Assembly: GCA_032622095.1 (NCBI GenBank)
Contig: CP136069.1
Location: forward strand, 125,383,450-125,447,449
Direction of reading: 5' to 3'
Source: Siphonodentalium dalli
Taxonomy: Eukaryota; Mollusca; Scaphopoda; Gadilida; Siphonodentaliidae
Length of the DNA stretch: 64,000 nucleotides
A program made the translations under genes and the position numbers. The first letter of the stretch is position 1; each line of letters starts with the position of its first letter. This document shows, one piece after another, positions 12,401-27,400 of this stretch. A model generated the notes under the pieces. The model saw only the letters and a program-made list of their open reading frames with translations, had not been told where the DNA came from and did not search any database.

Positions 12401-15400
12401 GGATATCTCCAAGGATAAATTCATCCCCTCATCTTTTTCAAAATATCTTTCACAGCCATGGCTCATTTGAACATTTAATAGTATATAATGAGTATATGTA
12501 ATATCTGGGTACTCTCATCTTGACAACAAGATTTAATTAAACCCTCTCTCTTAAAATCAACGCATCCAGACAATATAGAACTTACCCCAAAATTAGCTTT
12601 GTATCACTGCACATTAATTATCTCAAACCCAATAAGGGACAAGAAAAGCAGATGCATGCATCAGATCCCCATGAACTATTTTACAAGATTTAATCACGTA
12701 TATTTTGAAAGTATTATAAATTTAATATATATATTTATCACACAATTAGCCCCTAAATTCAGCCTCATGATTTAGCAAGACAAACGTGTATTCCCGGCAC
12801 ACGCAGTGACGTAAGAGCTTAGAGCAATTATATCGATGGCAACACCGGAACTTTAGTATTAGGTTAAAAGTCCAGTGCATTTGTGGTTTCCCCTCAAACT
12901 AATTGCAACAAAAGTTTTTCATTGGGAATAAGTACATTAACCCACCACAAGCAACATATTAAAAATAAAAAAGAATCGAGAAAGGCGAATTTGATGATTT
13001 TGTGAAATAAATTTGTCAAAATTTGGTAAAATACTCAATTTATGACTTTTCAACAATGTTTATAAAAAATAATATTTTACTTGGCCTTCCATTTGTATAT
13101 CCATTTTTTAAAGTGCGTAGACAATCCTGAATACAGAAAAGAAAACTTTTCCCAAATACGTTCATTATTTTGCGAGTTATCTGCCTTCAAAATTGGGAGT
13201 GTATCTAATTTCAGGGCGGCAATTTCTCAAAATTAGCTAAAAATCCATTTATTTTGAAAACTAAATAAAAATGAAGGGAATTCTTGTTGTTTTATTAATG
13301 CCTTCTCTAGAGTGTGCACAAACAAAAATGATTTCTTTATGCATCTATGATTGAGAAGACAAAAATATTCTCAAACAAATTGTGTCTTCATTGCATGGGC
13401 AGCCAAATTTGCCTGTGATCGAGTACCGGCGTGATGAAATAGCATATTTGAGGTCATACAACTCAATAAATATAAATCCATATTCCCTGTCTTTCTCATA
13501 ATAACTTAAGTATACATGGTTAAACACACTGTGAAGGATTTTCCAAAAACATTGTGTAGAAAATCAACTTATGGCCCAATGAATCCTCAGTATTAACTTT
13601 TTTCTAAAAATGCGATTTTGGGGCGTTTTTGTCCATTTTTAAGGTTTTGTGTATAAATATTAAAAGCTATGCTCATTTACCCTAAAACTCTTAGTGTTGA
13701 AATAATAGCGTTACATTGGATATGTCAATGAATGTCACTGGATTTCACTCATGTTTCTGGAAACTGACTCCAAATTTGAATATCGGAAAAATCACCAGCT
13801 CCTACAAACATTCTTTCATATAGAGTTTACTGCTTCCTTATCTGATGTTCATATTCAGAGCTACGATCCTTTGTGTTGCCACTCGATGGCGAATTATTAT
13901 ATCGGGATTGTTCTATATAGCATGCCCATAAATTATGAAACAATAATCTACACAAACTGGAATAAAACAACTTTTGTCTGCAATGACTAGAATATGGTGA
14001 CATTTATAGCCTTTTGTGATTACACCTACACCATTATCAACGTTCAAATTTTGAGTCAGTTTCTTGAAAAATAATGTGAAATCCAGTAACTGTTGATTGG
14101 CTTAATCAATGTAATCTTATTTTTTTTCCAACATAAGTGTTTTAGGAGGAACGTTCAAATGATTAGACATTAAGCACTAATTGTGTTCATTGTTGTTTAC
14201 AAACGAGAGGCCGATCACGATCGGCAGATGTTTAACCCATACCTTGGCGATAGTGACTAGCTATAGCCATAACTGATAATTTGTCAAAGATATGATCACA
14301 GGAATTAATCCATATATCAGTACCCAACTTGAAATCAAAAGCTCAAATAATTTGTCTTAAGAAAGGGTTAAAGTATTTGGGTTGGGGAGGAGTAGTTTTA
14401 AATCTCATAACTCTGTCCCTATTCACACAAGGACATCTCACTGTGAGATCCAATGGTTTAGTGATTTCGGAGGACATGTTTAGGAGTTTAAGTTAACTCA
14501 TTGGAAGCAAAAGTGATAAATCCCTATCTTTGCCACTTTTGACATGCCAGATATTCAAAATTTATTATTCACTTCTAAAGGGAAATTATAATTGTTGACA
14601 AGCCAGACTGCTTAGAACGACATATATGTAGGGGATTCCATCTCGTATTTAAATGGTACTTTAATTACCCCCCTAAGATCCCCCATTCTCCCCAGTTATT
14701 TGTTTATCAAACATGGACAGATATAAGATCAGATCTGACCTGTGTATTAAATAAGATTAAGTGTTTCATAACAGGGGTGTATGGTTTTCAAAAATATATG
14801 TAGTTTATACAATTCAAAAGTATTATCTATATAATGTTATACAGACATAATATGATGGGGATGCTGGCCCCTATGACCACTAAATCGTTCATATAAAAGA
14901 AAGTAAGTTAGCCCTCATTTGAATGGTTTCACACATTACAATGTTTTACAAGTAGCTTGGGCACTAAAAGCCACAACCTGCAATGTTAATCTTCTAAGTG
15001 CTCTGTGGCCCCTAAAATTCAATCAACCATGAAAATGTGAACAAATGGGAAAATAAGGTTCCTGGAAATACTAACATCTACCATATTGATTTTCAAAACA
15101 AGTCATCACTTACAATAGTCATGTATATTTATCTGCCTGTTTCCCATTGCATAGATAAATCATATTGGCTATCAGCTGTTGTTTTAATTTCAAATTGAAA
15201 GCACGTGTTTGAAGGGTTAATATATTTTTCAAAAATCAATTAATCAGTCAATACCAAAATTGATAGAAGTGAATAGTGTGCAAAGATACCCAATAGATAT
15301 TAAGAGATATGAGGAAGAGTCCATGTACATTATAGCATGTGTCTATGGAAACCTTGGAAAGGGTTAATTATTTTTGAAGCAAATTAATGGAATTTAGAAG

Positions 15401-18400
15401 ACACTTATATAGGTGAGGGGGGGGGGGGCCCTTATCTCACCCTGTAATTAAATTTCAAGAATAGGAAAAACACCAGTCTTGTGCTGCCATTAATCAATTT
15501 GACAGTTAGAATAAACAAACAGCCAGCCACCAGTGTTGTTTATCTTGCTTGACCCACCAGAGCTCTGTATCATGTCATCACTCATTTCATAACAGATTTC
15601 ACTTGGAATGACAACATCTATAAAAATCATCTCATATACTCTGGATGTTGGATGATCACATGGTAATTTATTGATATCATTATATTACATGAAACTATTG
15701 CAATAAAATCTTCATATTTTCAAAACAGGATATCACACCTAATTAATCCTATAAAACTCAAATAAATGAAAGTGTCAATTTTTTATTTATTATTTAAATA
15801 TTTTTTTTTATTGTTATTAATTATATATGCTAAATTTAGCAAGGAGCTAAATCTAAAAAAAATTGAATTTTTTTTTTTAATTTTTTTTTTCTCGAAAAAG
15901 GGTCATAACTCCTTTAAAATTAATCGGATCAAACCCATATTCGGACTCGACCTGTATTTTGGGCTGTGAAACTCACATACCAAATTTGGTTCCAATCAGA
16001 TAAAAAATGTTTGAGTTATGGCAGAATGCGTGAGTTCTAAGTTGAAAAAGGGCCATAACTCTGAACAAAAACTCGGATCAAACCCAAATTCGAACTCGAT
16101 CTGTATTTTGGGCTGGGAAACCCATATACAAAATTTGGTTTCGATCAGATAGAAAATGTTTGAGTTATCGCATTACTCGTAAAGTGTCTACGGACAGACA
16201 GACAGACAGACGGACAGACAGACAGACGGACGAAAGACGAGTGGTCAATCCGGGCAACGACACTATGTTTACCATACTATGGTATGGGTAAACATAAAAA
16301 TGGTTATCATACACAACACTGTCTGATATACCAATTATTTACAAAAAATAACTAATTAAGGGCCATAACCCAGCACGAAATAAGTGGACATATTTTTCAA
16401 ACTCGATCAAGACATTGTTGAGAAAGTCTCATATATGCCGAATATCAACAAATTCAGTGGATAATTTTACAAGTTGTTGCGATCAAATTTATCGCACTAT
16501 CACCACCCACAGATGCCCGCCCATGAATCAACCTTGTCAAACTATAATTCAGATTTTTTTAAATAATAATTTCAGAATTTTTCAATAAAATCATGAAGAA
16601 ATTCCGCTAAAAAATGCCACACAACCAGGCTTTAAAATATTAAAAACATTATCAGAAATTAATTAATACTGACATCCAGCTTCGAATGGAAGACCCCGAG
16701 AGCATCTCCAAGTTTCTCTATCGGCACTAACATATCTTGTATAAGCTGGTGTTTCTCATACATTCTCTTTACTGCGTCTGTCTGTGTCAGCTTAAGTAGC
16801 GATATCTTAGGAGGCACAGCCCAGCCAAACAGGAAGCGGAATATCGGATTGTTTCCAAATGGTAAGATGTTCTGAAATATTCAAGAATTGTTTGTCTATA
16901 AATCAACAACATTTACTTTTGAGTTTCTTCTCAACAAAACCTTTTGATAACTACAGTAGTGCTCTAAGTAAGCGACTTCTTAACCACAGCAGAATTATGG
17001 GTAACTTTTCAGGATTTAGTCGGAAATATGGCTTGTTGCCATTCATCGGAAAGCTCTCGGGGATAAGAAGTCGCTTACTTAGAGCACTACTGTACATACT
17101 CAATGATGGGTTGTTACTTGATTCAGATTAATTCATTTGTGGGGATGTTCATCTAATGAGTTTGACAGAAATCCCTATTTGATTTTTAACCGTTTTAATC
17201 CTGCGCTGGTGCAGCATTAATTATCCTGTGCCAGTGCATTCTCTTATACATATACAAGTCTCGCATAGGGAGCCTTGCATATCTAAGAGATTGCACTGCC
17301 TTCCAATGTCAAGGTAAATATTGTTAGGCCAATGAATTCTCTTATATATGTGAGGCTCCCCATATAAGAGAATGCATTGGCACAGGGTTTTCGCTAAATT
17401 TCAGGAAGCTCCAGTCATGGAAGAGTTAACTTACTAATAAATCTATGGGAAACATAGGGTGCTTCTCTGTCTGTTGATCCTATTATCTGAAAATCCAGGC
17501 CAATCAGAATATTTCATTCCTAGCAGTGAATGTGATTAAAATGGCATTTTGTTCTGTTCTGTCAGACTGATGGAAAGACTTCATCATATGAAATCGGATC
17601 GTTTATTAGTTATTCTAACATTCCATGACCAGCATGTTGAAGATCTATTTGAAATAAATACAAATGATCCTAACTCAAGATGTTTTCTTTCATATTTAGG
17701 TCATACTTCTTAAATAGGGGTGCCAAGATTAATCGTATAATCGATGAACCGTTGATAAAGCCGATAATCTATTACCATTTCCATCGTCGATTAATCTGCG
17801 TTATTTATTTCAGACGTCAGAAAATGCCGGGTTTGAATACCGCGTTTGTTTTACACAGTTTAATCTACAACCGAGGGGTTAACATCCTTTGATCGCATAT
17901 CAAAGAGATTCCAATAACATGAGTACTACTAATACATGTTGCAAACAGTCGGCAGTTCATTTGATGATGCAACATGGTTTCTCGTCGGGTCGTTCCATAT
18001 TCTACAAATTGGCAGCACTGCAGATTTGAACACATTGCGACGTCGTTGTATATTTATACTTGAAAGGTGGCACTATGTCTTTGAAATGTGCCGACTGTCA
18101 CCATGTTCAATGAACTGAATGCACTCGCCCTTGAATCTGATTGGACCAATGGGAAGTTGATTGACATTCTCTCTAAAACCAGGGAACCAATATATATGGC
18201 ATTTTAATCAGCGATGTGCTCCGCAATGTAATTGATAGTGTTCTTTGTTTGCATAAGTACAAATGTATACTTAGAAGTTACTAGTACAGGCTATCGCATA
18301 TCGTGTGGTGATTGCTGAATGAAACTGACTATTATCAAATACTTAGCTTGTTCTGAGTCCTGCAATTTGCAGGTGGGGGCACACGTTTGTGATTGTTAAC

Positions 18401-21400
18401 CATGGTCTGGAAGTTTGATGAAACTTATAGTTTCCGTAACATTTGATTCCTTTTTTTAGGAACCGCTAGCGGCCCATCGTTCATTCCTACTTTTATATTG
18501 TTTGTATATATGGCTATTCATAAAACTGAAATTAATCGCTACGTTCGTTCTAATGAACTCACAAATATTATAACCATAACATCGCCGATAACATCAATAC
18601 ATTGTGCTCATTAGTGATTAACAGTGGTTTATGATGCACTTTATTAACATAAAAATTACATCAGCCGATGCGTCAAACAACCAGCGACAGTGCAGTTAAC
18701 CAGCAGCCAGCCAATATGCCATATTATGGAATACTTCCACTGATGTTATTAATACTGGTAATAGGTATGATTAATCGATTATAGTCGATTATTGATGACC
18801 GATTATCGATTATCAAAATCAATAATCGTGGCACCTCCAGTCTTAAACTATTCTTGCTTGAAAAGTGAAAATTATAGTTGGCTTTAACATAGTGGAATAA
18901 AGAGGATGGAAATTGAGTATTGGAAATACTTCTCTCATCCTGGATAATATATTATGGATGAATAATACTTCAACAGCATGGACAGTGCAAGTGTCTTCAT
19001 ATACAGTAAAACTGCTCCAAACCAGACCCTCTCCATAAAGTAAAACCTCTCCAAAAGGGACCCGGCCTTTACATGTAGTAAATTCTCTCCAAACCAGATC
19101 CTCTCCATTCAGTAAAACCTCTCCAAACCAGGCCTTCTACAAACTGAACCCCTCTCAATACGGAAAAACCTCTCCAAACCGGACACTCTACAAACTGGAC
19201 CATCTATAAAACAGACCCTCTACAAACTGAATCCCTCTCCATACAGTAGAACCCCTCCAAACTGGACCCTCTACAAACTGAATCCCTCTCCATACAGTAA
19301 AACCACTCCAAACTGTACCCTCCCCATACAGCAAAACCACTCCAAACTGGATCCTCTACGAACCAGACCCTCCACAAACTGGACCCTCTCCAAACAGTAT
19401 CCCTTACAAACAGAATCCCTCTCCATACAGTAAAACCTTTCGAAACTGGACCCTCCACAAACCGAATCTCTCTCAATACAATAAAACGTCTCCAAACTGG
19501 ACCCTCTACAAACCGAATCCGTCTCCAGACCAAACAAACTGCGCAGTTCCAATTCAGCCAAGTGTATCCACACTAAGAATTACCTCTGTAATCCACAACC
19601 TCTCCATTCTGAACACCGAACGGAATTTTGAGTCCTAACAAACCGAACACATGCATTTTGACCTCCGGAAAACGAATACGAATGCATCTTGGATCAGTGG
19701 TGGTTTAGTAGCATTGTCTAACGTACTGGCCTAATCAGTTGTCATTTATTTGAATAATGCTGTAGTCTGACAATAAAAACAGGAGCCTGATTAAATATTG
19801 AGATGTTCGTTATACAATTTCAATGAACAATTGAAAATTAAGTTTGATTACGTTATTGAGAGTTTGTATTTACATCACTATAGTAGTGACAGAGTTTTCA
19901 ATGTAAACACTAGTTCTCAATAAATGCAGTGTGGTACATTTGTGGTCAAAATATTTTAATTAACAATGATTGAACCATAGCACAGATGGCACACACAGCT
20001 TAATTCAGAGAAAAAATTAAAATTTAAAATACAATATACAATTATTACAAATATTATTTACCATTGTGTTGATTATTAAAGTTGCAACAGTTAATAATGT
20101 ACTATATGGGACTTTATTACACATTGTAACAGCGGTTTCATGTTTCATAATGGTACAATTTTCTATAAACTAAACATCTCTCTAAACCAAACTGAAAAGT
20201 CAGTCCGAATGATATTCGGTTTGAAGAGGTTTTACTCTACCTACCTCCATCTGCCAGAATATGCTCCTTGTATGCCTGTGGTAATAGTGTCGTAGTGGAA
20301 TATATTCTGTGGATGGTCCTGTTCTCAGAAACTTTTCCACATGTTTGTAAAACCAAGGTTTATAATAGTTACCAATAGCATTGATCTGAAATATATTAAA
20401 AAAAATTATATACAGTAATGCCCTAATTAATCGCCCCCTTAACCACAGCAGAATTATGGGTAACTTTTCAGGATTTAGTCGGAAATATGGCTTGTTGCCA
20501 TTCATCGGAAAGCTTTCCCCTAGAGCTTTCCTATGAATGGCAACAAGCCATATTTCCGACTAAATCCTGAAAAGTTACCCATAATTCTGCTGTGGTTAAG
20601 GGGTCGATTACTTAGGGCATTACTGTAGTTTATAATAATTGTTCTAAATCAGTAGGTTAGATCCCTCAACGTCGAGGAAATATTCAACAACAGATATTTA
20701 CATAGTTTGTGTGTGTTACACTAATTTACATAGTTTGTGTGTGTTACACTAATTTACATAGTTTGTGTGTGTTACACTAATTTACATAGTTTGTGTGTAT
20801 TACACTAATTTACATAGTTTGTGTGTGTTACACTAATTTACATAGTTTGTGTGTGTTACACTAATTTACATAGTTTGTGTGTGTTACACTAATTTACATA
20901 GTTTGTGTGTTACACTAATTTACATAGTTTGTGTGTGTTACACTAATTTACATAGTTTGTGTGTGTTACACTAATTTACATAGTTTGTGTGTGTTACACT
21001 AATTTTTGTTCAGTGATTGGTCAACTTCCAATTGGGTCACGTATTTCATATCCCAATAAATCATACCAAAACACGAGCCGACATCACATCTTATTGACCT
21101 AGATGACGAAATATGGTAGATAGATTAACTTGGCATGTTTTAAGTGTGCAGCCATGATTAATCAATCGATAATTCACAGGCAGCATATTGGGCTATCTTA
21201 CAGCACTTCATGGTACAGGTCTGCAAATTTGAGATGAACGACCATTCAGTTCACCTAAAACAAAATTCCGCGAATGAAAAAAAAGTTGCACCAAATTTTT
21301 CTATATATAGCCCTTGTGATCACTGATTCTCACCTTAATTATTGCTCAATCACATCTCAAAATGAGACATGTTCAAAATTATTAGTTCAATGAGTTGCCC

Positions 21401-24400
21401 ATTAGCAGTTAATGATTCCAGTTGGAGTAATTATAACAGTTTGTGTAACTCTTCTGGCAACCTTTGGGTCACCTAAGCACAAACCAGGCGAACAAAAAAT
21501 AGGTTTTGCACAATTTTGAAATCTGCAGGCCTGATGGTAACCGACAGATTTCAGAAAAAAAATTCAGCTGAGTTTATAGAAATTAATAAGGAAAAGGCTA
21601 TTTAAATAGAAGGTCATTAAAATAAAACATATTTGTTCTCAGGCAATTAGATCTCAATTTTAACATGAGGGAGGGAGGCTATTTTAATTTTTTTCTCAAA
21701 ATCTGCAAAAAAAGACTCCAGAAAAAACAAGAGCATCACTGGGGTGTGGCAAAATACGCCCATGGAATTTCAACAAACGGCCATAATGAGTATTAAATCC
21801 ATATGCCAAATTTGAAAAAAAGTCAGATAACTAAAATTAAAGTCATCACCTGGAAACCAAAATCAAAGGCAAATTCTAAGTCGAAAAGGACAATAACTCT
21901 GGCAAAAATGGGTGGTCAGAATCCAAATCCGAACTTGACCTGTATGTTCATGTGGCTAATCTACATACAAAAATTTGACAATAGTCAGACAACTAAAACT
22001 AAAGTTATCATTCGGAATCCAAAATATTTGGCGGGCGGAACACAATTTTGAACTTGACCTGTATTTTGGGCTAGTAAACGCACATACGAAATTTCATTCC
22101 ATTCAGTTCAGACTTACTAAATTTATCATCCGGAAATGAAATTGAGGACTAATTACAAAAAATGTTATCGTAACTCTGGTAACAATTGGCATGCGGAACC
22201 CAAATTCAAACTTGACCTGTATTGTGTACTAGTAAACCCACATACTAAATTTCATTCCATTCAGTTTAGACTTACTAAAGTTATCATCCGGAAAGGAATG
22301 AATGAATGAATAACATAATATGTTCCGTTTTTCTCAAAACGAGCATATAAAAATGAAAGTGTCAATAGCTCAACTTGGATAGGGGTTAATTTCATATGTT
22401 ACAGTCAATGGAGCAATTAGGATTGAGGAAAGTTGAATTGTCCAAGTAATACTAGATGTCAACATGAACAGATGTATAAAGTTTGGGATTCAGCAAGTAT
22501 ATATGGAATGACAAAGTATATAAAACCCATAATGTTCACCAGAACGTCACTGGAGGAATTGCATGAACAACCCTCTTAAGATCAGACCAAGTACACTCCA
22601 TGACTGTTGTCAGAACATAATTTTTGCCGAATATTAGAAATGATCTTTGGAATAAATTGGATAACTAGAAGTGATCCTGAACACTTCTGTAAATTTTCAA
22701 AACATTTCTCCAATAAATGTCGGCTGCATGTGCTGCTTTGGATTCAAATGTTTTAAATGCGGCCATGATTTTCAACAAAATTCGAAAATGAAACTGTCAA
22801 TGACACTGTAGCTCTATTTGGAGAGGGGATAATTTCATGGGTTACAGTCATTGGAGCGATTAGCAATGCGGAGATTTGACATGTTTAAGTAATACTTGAT
22901 ATCAACATGAAGAGATATACATTAAGTAAAATCCAAGATGCCACTGGTGGCCATGTTTTTCAATGAAATTAAAAAACATTTTTATAGCTCCAATCTAGTA
23001 GATCCATATCAAGATCAATATGAAGTTTGGTAATGATTGGATGAGGGAAGTTGATTGTAGGGTGTGCTAAAGGGTTTAATCATGCAAAGAGTAATATCCA
23101 AATTGACTGCCGATGACATGTTAATATTTTTTAACAAAATTCAGAAAAATTAGATTACTTCCATCTTGTGGTCATCCCGAAGATTCATGTGAAGTTTAGT
23201 GACGATCGGACAAGTAGGGTGTCGTCTGTAGGGTGTACCAAAGGATTTAGTCAAAGAGTAAAATTCAAGATGGCCGTTCAACAAAATTCGGAAAACTTTG
23301 ATGGCTTCCACCCAATGATCAATATCAAGTTTGGTGATGATCAGATGAGGGATGTGGTCTGTAGGTTGTGCCCCAGGATTTAGTCATGCAAATAGTAAAA
23401 TCCAAGATGGCTGCTGGTGACCATGCTTTATGGGCGAATGACCCCAAAATGACTCAATCCCATCTACATGTCAATATTAACATCCATGATCAATTTCATG
23501 ATGCTCAGATGAAGAGTACGGCCTGTAGCCTATGCTAATGGACTGAATTTTTAAATCCAATATGGCTGCCAGTGGCCATGTTTTATTGTTGTATGACCCC
23601 AAAATGACTCGTTCCCATCTACATACCAATATTAACAGCCATGACAAAATTCAAAATGATCCGATCATAGGTACCAGCTGTAGCCTGTTCTAATGGAAAT
23701 TGTTGACGGATGAAACCATGCACACATGGACGAACGATACCAATCCATGGCAATAGCTCAAATTTACAAAGCTGTGATATGTTGGGTGTGCTAAAGAATT
23801 TAGTCATACAAAGAGTTACCAAGAGGACCGCTGGCAGCCATTTCTTAACAGAATTCAGAAAAAATGGTAAGCTCCCATTTAGAGGTCACCCCAAAGATAA
23901 GATGAAAGTGTCAATGACACTGTAGCTCAACTTAGGTAGGGGAGTAATTTAATGGTTGACAGTAAATGGAGGAATAGGAAAGGTGCTAATTGAAATGTCT
24001 AACCTGCGCCAAAGGATTTAGTGATGCAAAAAGTAAAATACAAGATGGCTGCTGGTGGCCATTTTTTTTGGCCAATTGACCCCAAAAGGACTCGTTCCCA
24101 TCTACGTATAATTGTTAACATCCATGACAAATTTTATGAAGATCTGACCAAAGCTTCGACCTACAAATTTCATGATGATCAGACGAACAGTACGACCTGT
24201 AAGCCGCGCCAATGGATTGAATTTTGAAATCCAAGATGGCCGCTGGCAGCCATGTTTTTTGGCCGAATGACCCCACAATGATTCGTTCCCATCTACATGT
24301 CAATGTCAACATTCATGACAAATTTTATAAAGATTAGACCAAAGGCAACCTATAGCCCGTGCCAAAGGATTTAGTCATGCAAAGAGTAAAATCCAAGATG

Positions 24401-27400
24401 GTTGCTGGCGGCCATGATTTTTGGCCGAACGACTCCAAAATCACTCGTTCCCATCTACATATCAGTGTTAACATCCATGACAAATTTCATAAACTTCCGA
24501 CCAACACAACGACCTGTAGCCCGCGCCAAAGGATTTAGTCATGCAAAGAGTAAAATCCAAGATGGCTGCTGGCAGCCATGTTTTTTGGCCGAACGACCCA
24601 AAAATCACTTGTTCCCATCTACATGTCATTATTAACATCAATGACAAATTTCATGATGATCAGACGAACAGTACGACCTGTAGCCCGCGCCAATGGATTG
24701 AATCTTGAAATCCAAGATGGCTGCCAGTGGCCATGTTTTTTGGACGAATGACCCCAAAATGACTCGTTCCCATCTACATGTCAATGTCAACATTCATGAC
24801 AAATTTCATAAAGATCAGACCAAAGGTACGACCTGTAGCCCGCACCAAAGGATTTAGTCATGCAAATAGTAAAATCCAAGATGGCTGCTGGCGGCCATGT
24901 TTTTTGGACGAATGACCCCAAAATGACTCGTTCCCATCTACATGTCATTGTTAACATCCATGACAAATTTCATGATGTTCCGATCAAAGCTACGACCTGT
25001 AGCCCACGCCAAAGGATTCAGTCATGCAAAGAGTAAAATCCAAGATGGCTGCTGGCGGCCATGTTTATTGGCCGAACGACCCCAAAATGACTCGTTCCCA
25101 TCTACATGTCAATATTAACAGCCATGACAAATTTCATGATGATCAGACGAACAGTACGACCTGTAGCCCGCGCCAATGGATTGAATTTTGAAATCTAAGA
25201 TGGCCGCCAGCGGCCATGTTTTTTGGCCGAATGACCCCACAATGATTCGTTCCCATCTACATGTCAATGTCAACATTCATGACAAATTTCATAAAGATTA
25301 GACCAAATGTACAACCTGTAGCCCGCGCCAAAGGATTTAGTCATGCAAAGAGTAAAATCCAAGATGGCTGCTGGCGGCCATGTTTTTGGCCGAACGACAC
25401 CAAAATCACTCGTTCCCATCTACATGTCATTATTAACATCAATGACAAATTTCATGATGATCAGGCGAACAGTACGATCTGTAGCCCGCGCCAATGGATT
25501 GAATCTTGAAATCCAAGATGGCTGCCAGCGGCCATGTTTTTTGGCCGAATGACCCCAAAATGACTCGTTCCCATCTACATGTCAATGTCAACATTCATGA
25601 CAAATTTCATAAAGATCAGACCAAAGGTACGACCTGTAGCCCGCGCCAAAGGATTTAGTCATGCAAAGAGTAAAATCCAAGATGGCTGCTGGCGGCCATG
25701 TTTTTCGGCCGAACGACCCCAAAATCAGTCGTTCCCATCTACATGTCATTGTTAACATCCATGACAAATTTCATGATGTTCCGATTGAAGCTACGACCTG
25801 TAGCCCGGGCCAAAGGATTTAGTCATGCAAAGAGTAAAATCCAAGATGGCTGCTGGCAGCCATGTTTTTTGGCCGAACAACCCCAAAATCATTCGTTCCC
25901 ATCTACATGTCATTATTAACATCAATGACAAATTTCATGATGTTCCGATCAAAGCTACGACCTGTAGCCCACGCCAAAGGATTCAGTCATGCAAAGAGTA
26001 AAATCCAAGATGGCTGCTGGCGGCCATGTTTATTGGCCGAACGACCCCAAAATGACTCGTTCCCATCTACATGTCAATATTAACAGCCATGACAAATTTC
26101 ATGATGATCAGACGAACAGTACGACCTGTAGCCCGCGCCAATGGATTGAATTTTGAAATCTAAGATGGCCGCCAGCGGCCATGTTTTTTGGCCGAATGAC
26201 CCCACAATGATTCGTTCCCATCTACATGTCAATGTCAACATTCATGACAAATTTCATAAAGATTAGACCAAATGTACAACCTGTAGCCCGCGCCAAAGGA
26301 TTTAGTCATGCAAAGAGTAAAATCCAAGATGGCTGCTGGCGGCCATGTTTTTGGCCGAACGACACCAAAATCACTCGTTCCCATCTACATGTCATTATTA
26401 ACATCAATGACAAATTTCATGATGATCAGGCGAACAGTACGATCTGTAGCCCGCGCCAATGGATTGAATCTTGAAATCCAAGATGGCTGCCAGCGGCCAT
26501 GTTTTTTGGCCGAATGACCCCAAAATGACTCGTTCCCATCTACATGTCAATGTCAACATTCATGACAAATTTCATAAAGATCAGACCAAAGGTACGACCT
26601 GTAGCCCGCGCCAAAGGATTTAGTCATGCAAAGAGTAAAATCCAAGATGGCTGCTGGCGGCCATGTTTTTCGGCCGAACGACCCCAAAATCAGTCGTTCC
26701 CATCTACATGTCATTGTTAACATCCATGACAAATTTCATGATGTTCCGATTGAAGCTACGACCTGTAGCCCGGGCCAAAGGATTTAGTCATGCAAAGAGT
26801 AAAATCCAAGATGGCTGCTGGCAGCCATGTTTTTTGGCCGAACGACCCCAAAATCATTCGTTCCCATCTACATGTCATTATTAACATCAATGACAAATTT
26901 CATGATGATCAGATGAACAGTACGACCTGTAGGCCGCGCCAATGGATTGAATCTTGAAATCCAAGATGGCTGCCAGCGGCCATGTTTTTTGGCCGAATGA
27001 CCCCAAAATAACTCGTTCCCATCTACATGTCAATGTCAACATTCATGACAAATTTCATGAAGATCAGACCAAAGGTACAACCTGTAGCCCGCGCCAAAGG
27101 AAATTGTTGACGGACACACGGACGACGGACGCCAAACCATGGCAATAGCTCAAACTTACAAAAGTAAGTTGAGCTAACAAGTGGCCTGTAGGGTGTGCCA
27201 AAGGATATAGTGATGCAAAGAGTAAAATACATGATGACTGCCGGCAGTCATGTTTTTATGAGGGATGTGAACTGTAGGGTGTGTCAAAGGAATTTGTTGA
27301 CAGACACCTGCATGGACGACCTACCCATGGCAATAGCTCAAACTTTACAAACTTTACAATCGATGGAGGTGCCTGTAGTGAACACAGAATTTTTATTTAT

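Larger units (their letters stand above)
2201..16673 (-). other. DHCR24 intron 6
   Basis: 14.5 kb. Holds a short tandem repeat (2840-3140), the TIR transposon (3371-8938), a hAT-type MITE (9188-9398), two copies of a conserved GGCCGATCACGATCGGC repeat (10543 and 14205 regions) and two HINE-like copies (about 11.19-11.68 and 15.88-16.30 kb). Between 11.9 and 14.1 kb the DNA is AT-rich and I recognise nothing in it. Confidence 0.7.
16872..20244 (-). other. DHCR24 intron 5
   Basis: 3.4 kb. Contains the TA-MITE at 16954, a CTCTTATAT/GCATTGGCACAGGG repeat (about 17215-17430), the hAT-like element 17716-18840 and a minisatellite-like tract 19010-19560. The rest (19.6-20.2 kb) is AT-rich with nothing recognised. 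Confidence 0.7.
22345..27178 (+). mobile_element. Pearl/HINE-like element with expanded core repeats
   Basis: The head reads AAAATGAAAGTGTCAATAGC and TCAACTTGGATAGGGG, with related heads at about 22785 and 23903. It is followed by a long ~160-bp monomer array. The tail reads GTTGACGGACACACGGACGA, CCATGGCAATAGCTCAAAC and hairpin 27146-27176 (TAGCTCAAACTTAC/GTAAGTTGAGCTA). Bivalve pearl elements, as I know them, share core tandem repeats of about 160 bp and a microsatellite-like tail; I place this copy with them on that basis. Confidence 0.65.

Noticed and set aside
19204-19573. Minus-strand frames rich in [10 protein letters not shown]
   Set aside because: Product of a degenerate minisatellite.
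20693-21005. CRISPR-like regular repeats
   Set aside because: 28-bp units abut directly with no spacers, in an intron of an animal gene.
24402-27148. Many similar short frames ([12 protein letters not shown] and related)
   Set aside because: Translations of the ~160-bp satellite monomers, with no codon-level conservation beyond the DNA repeat.
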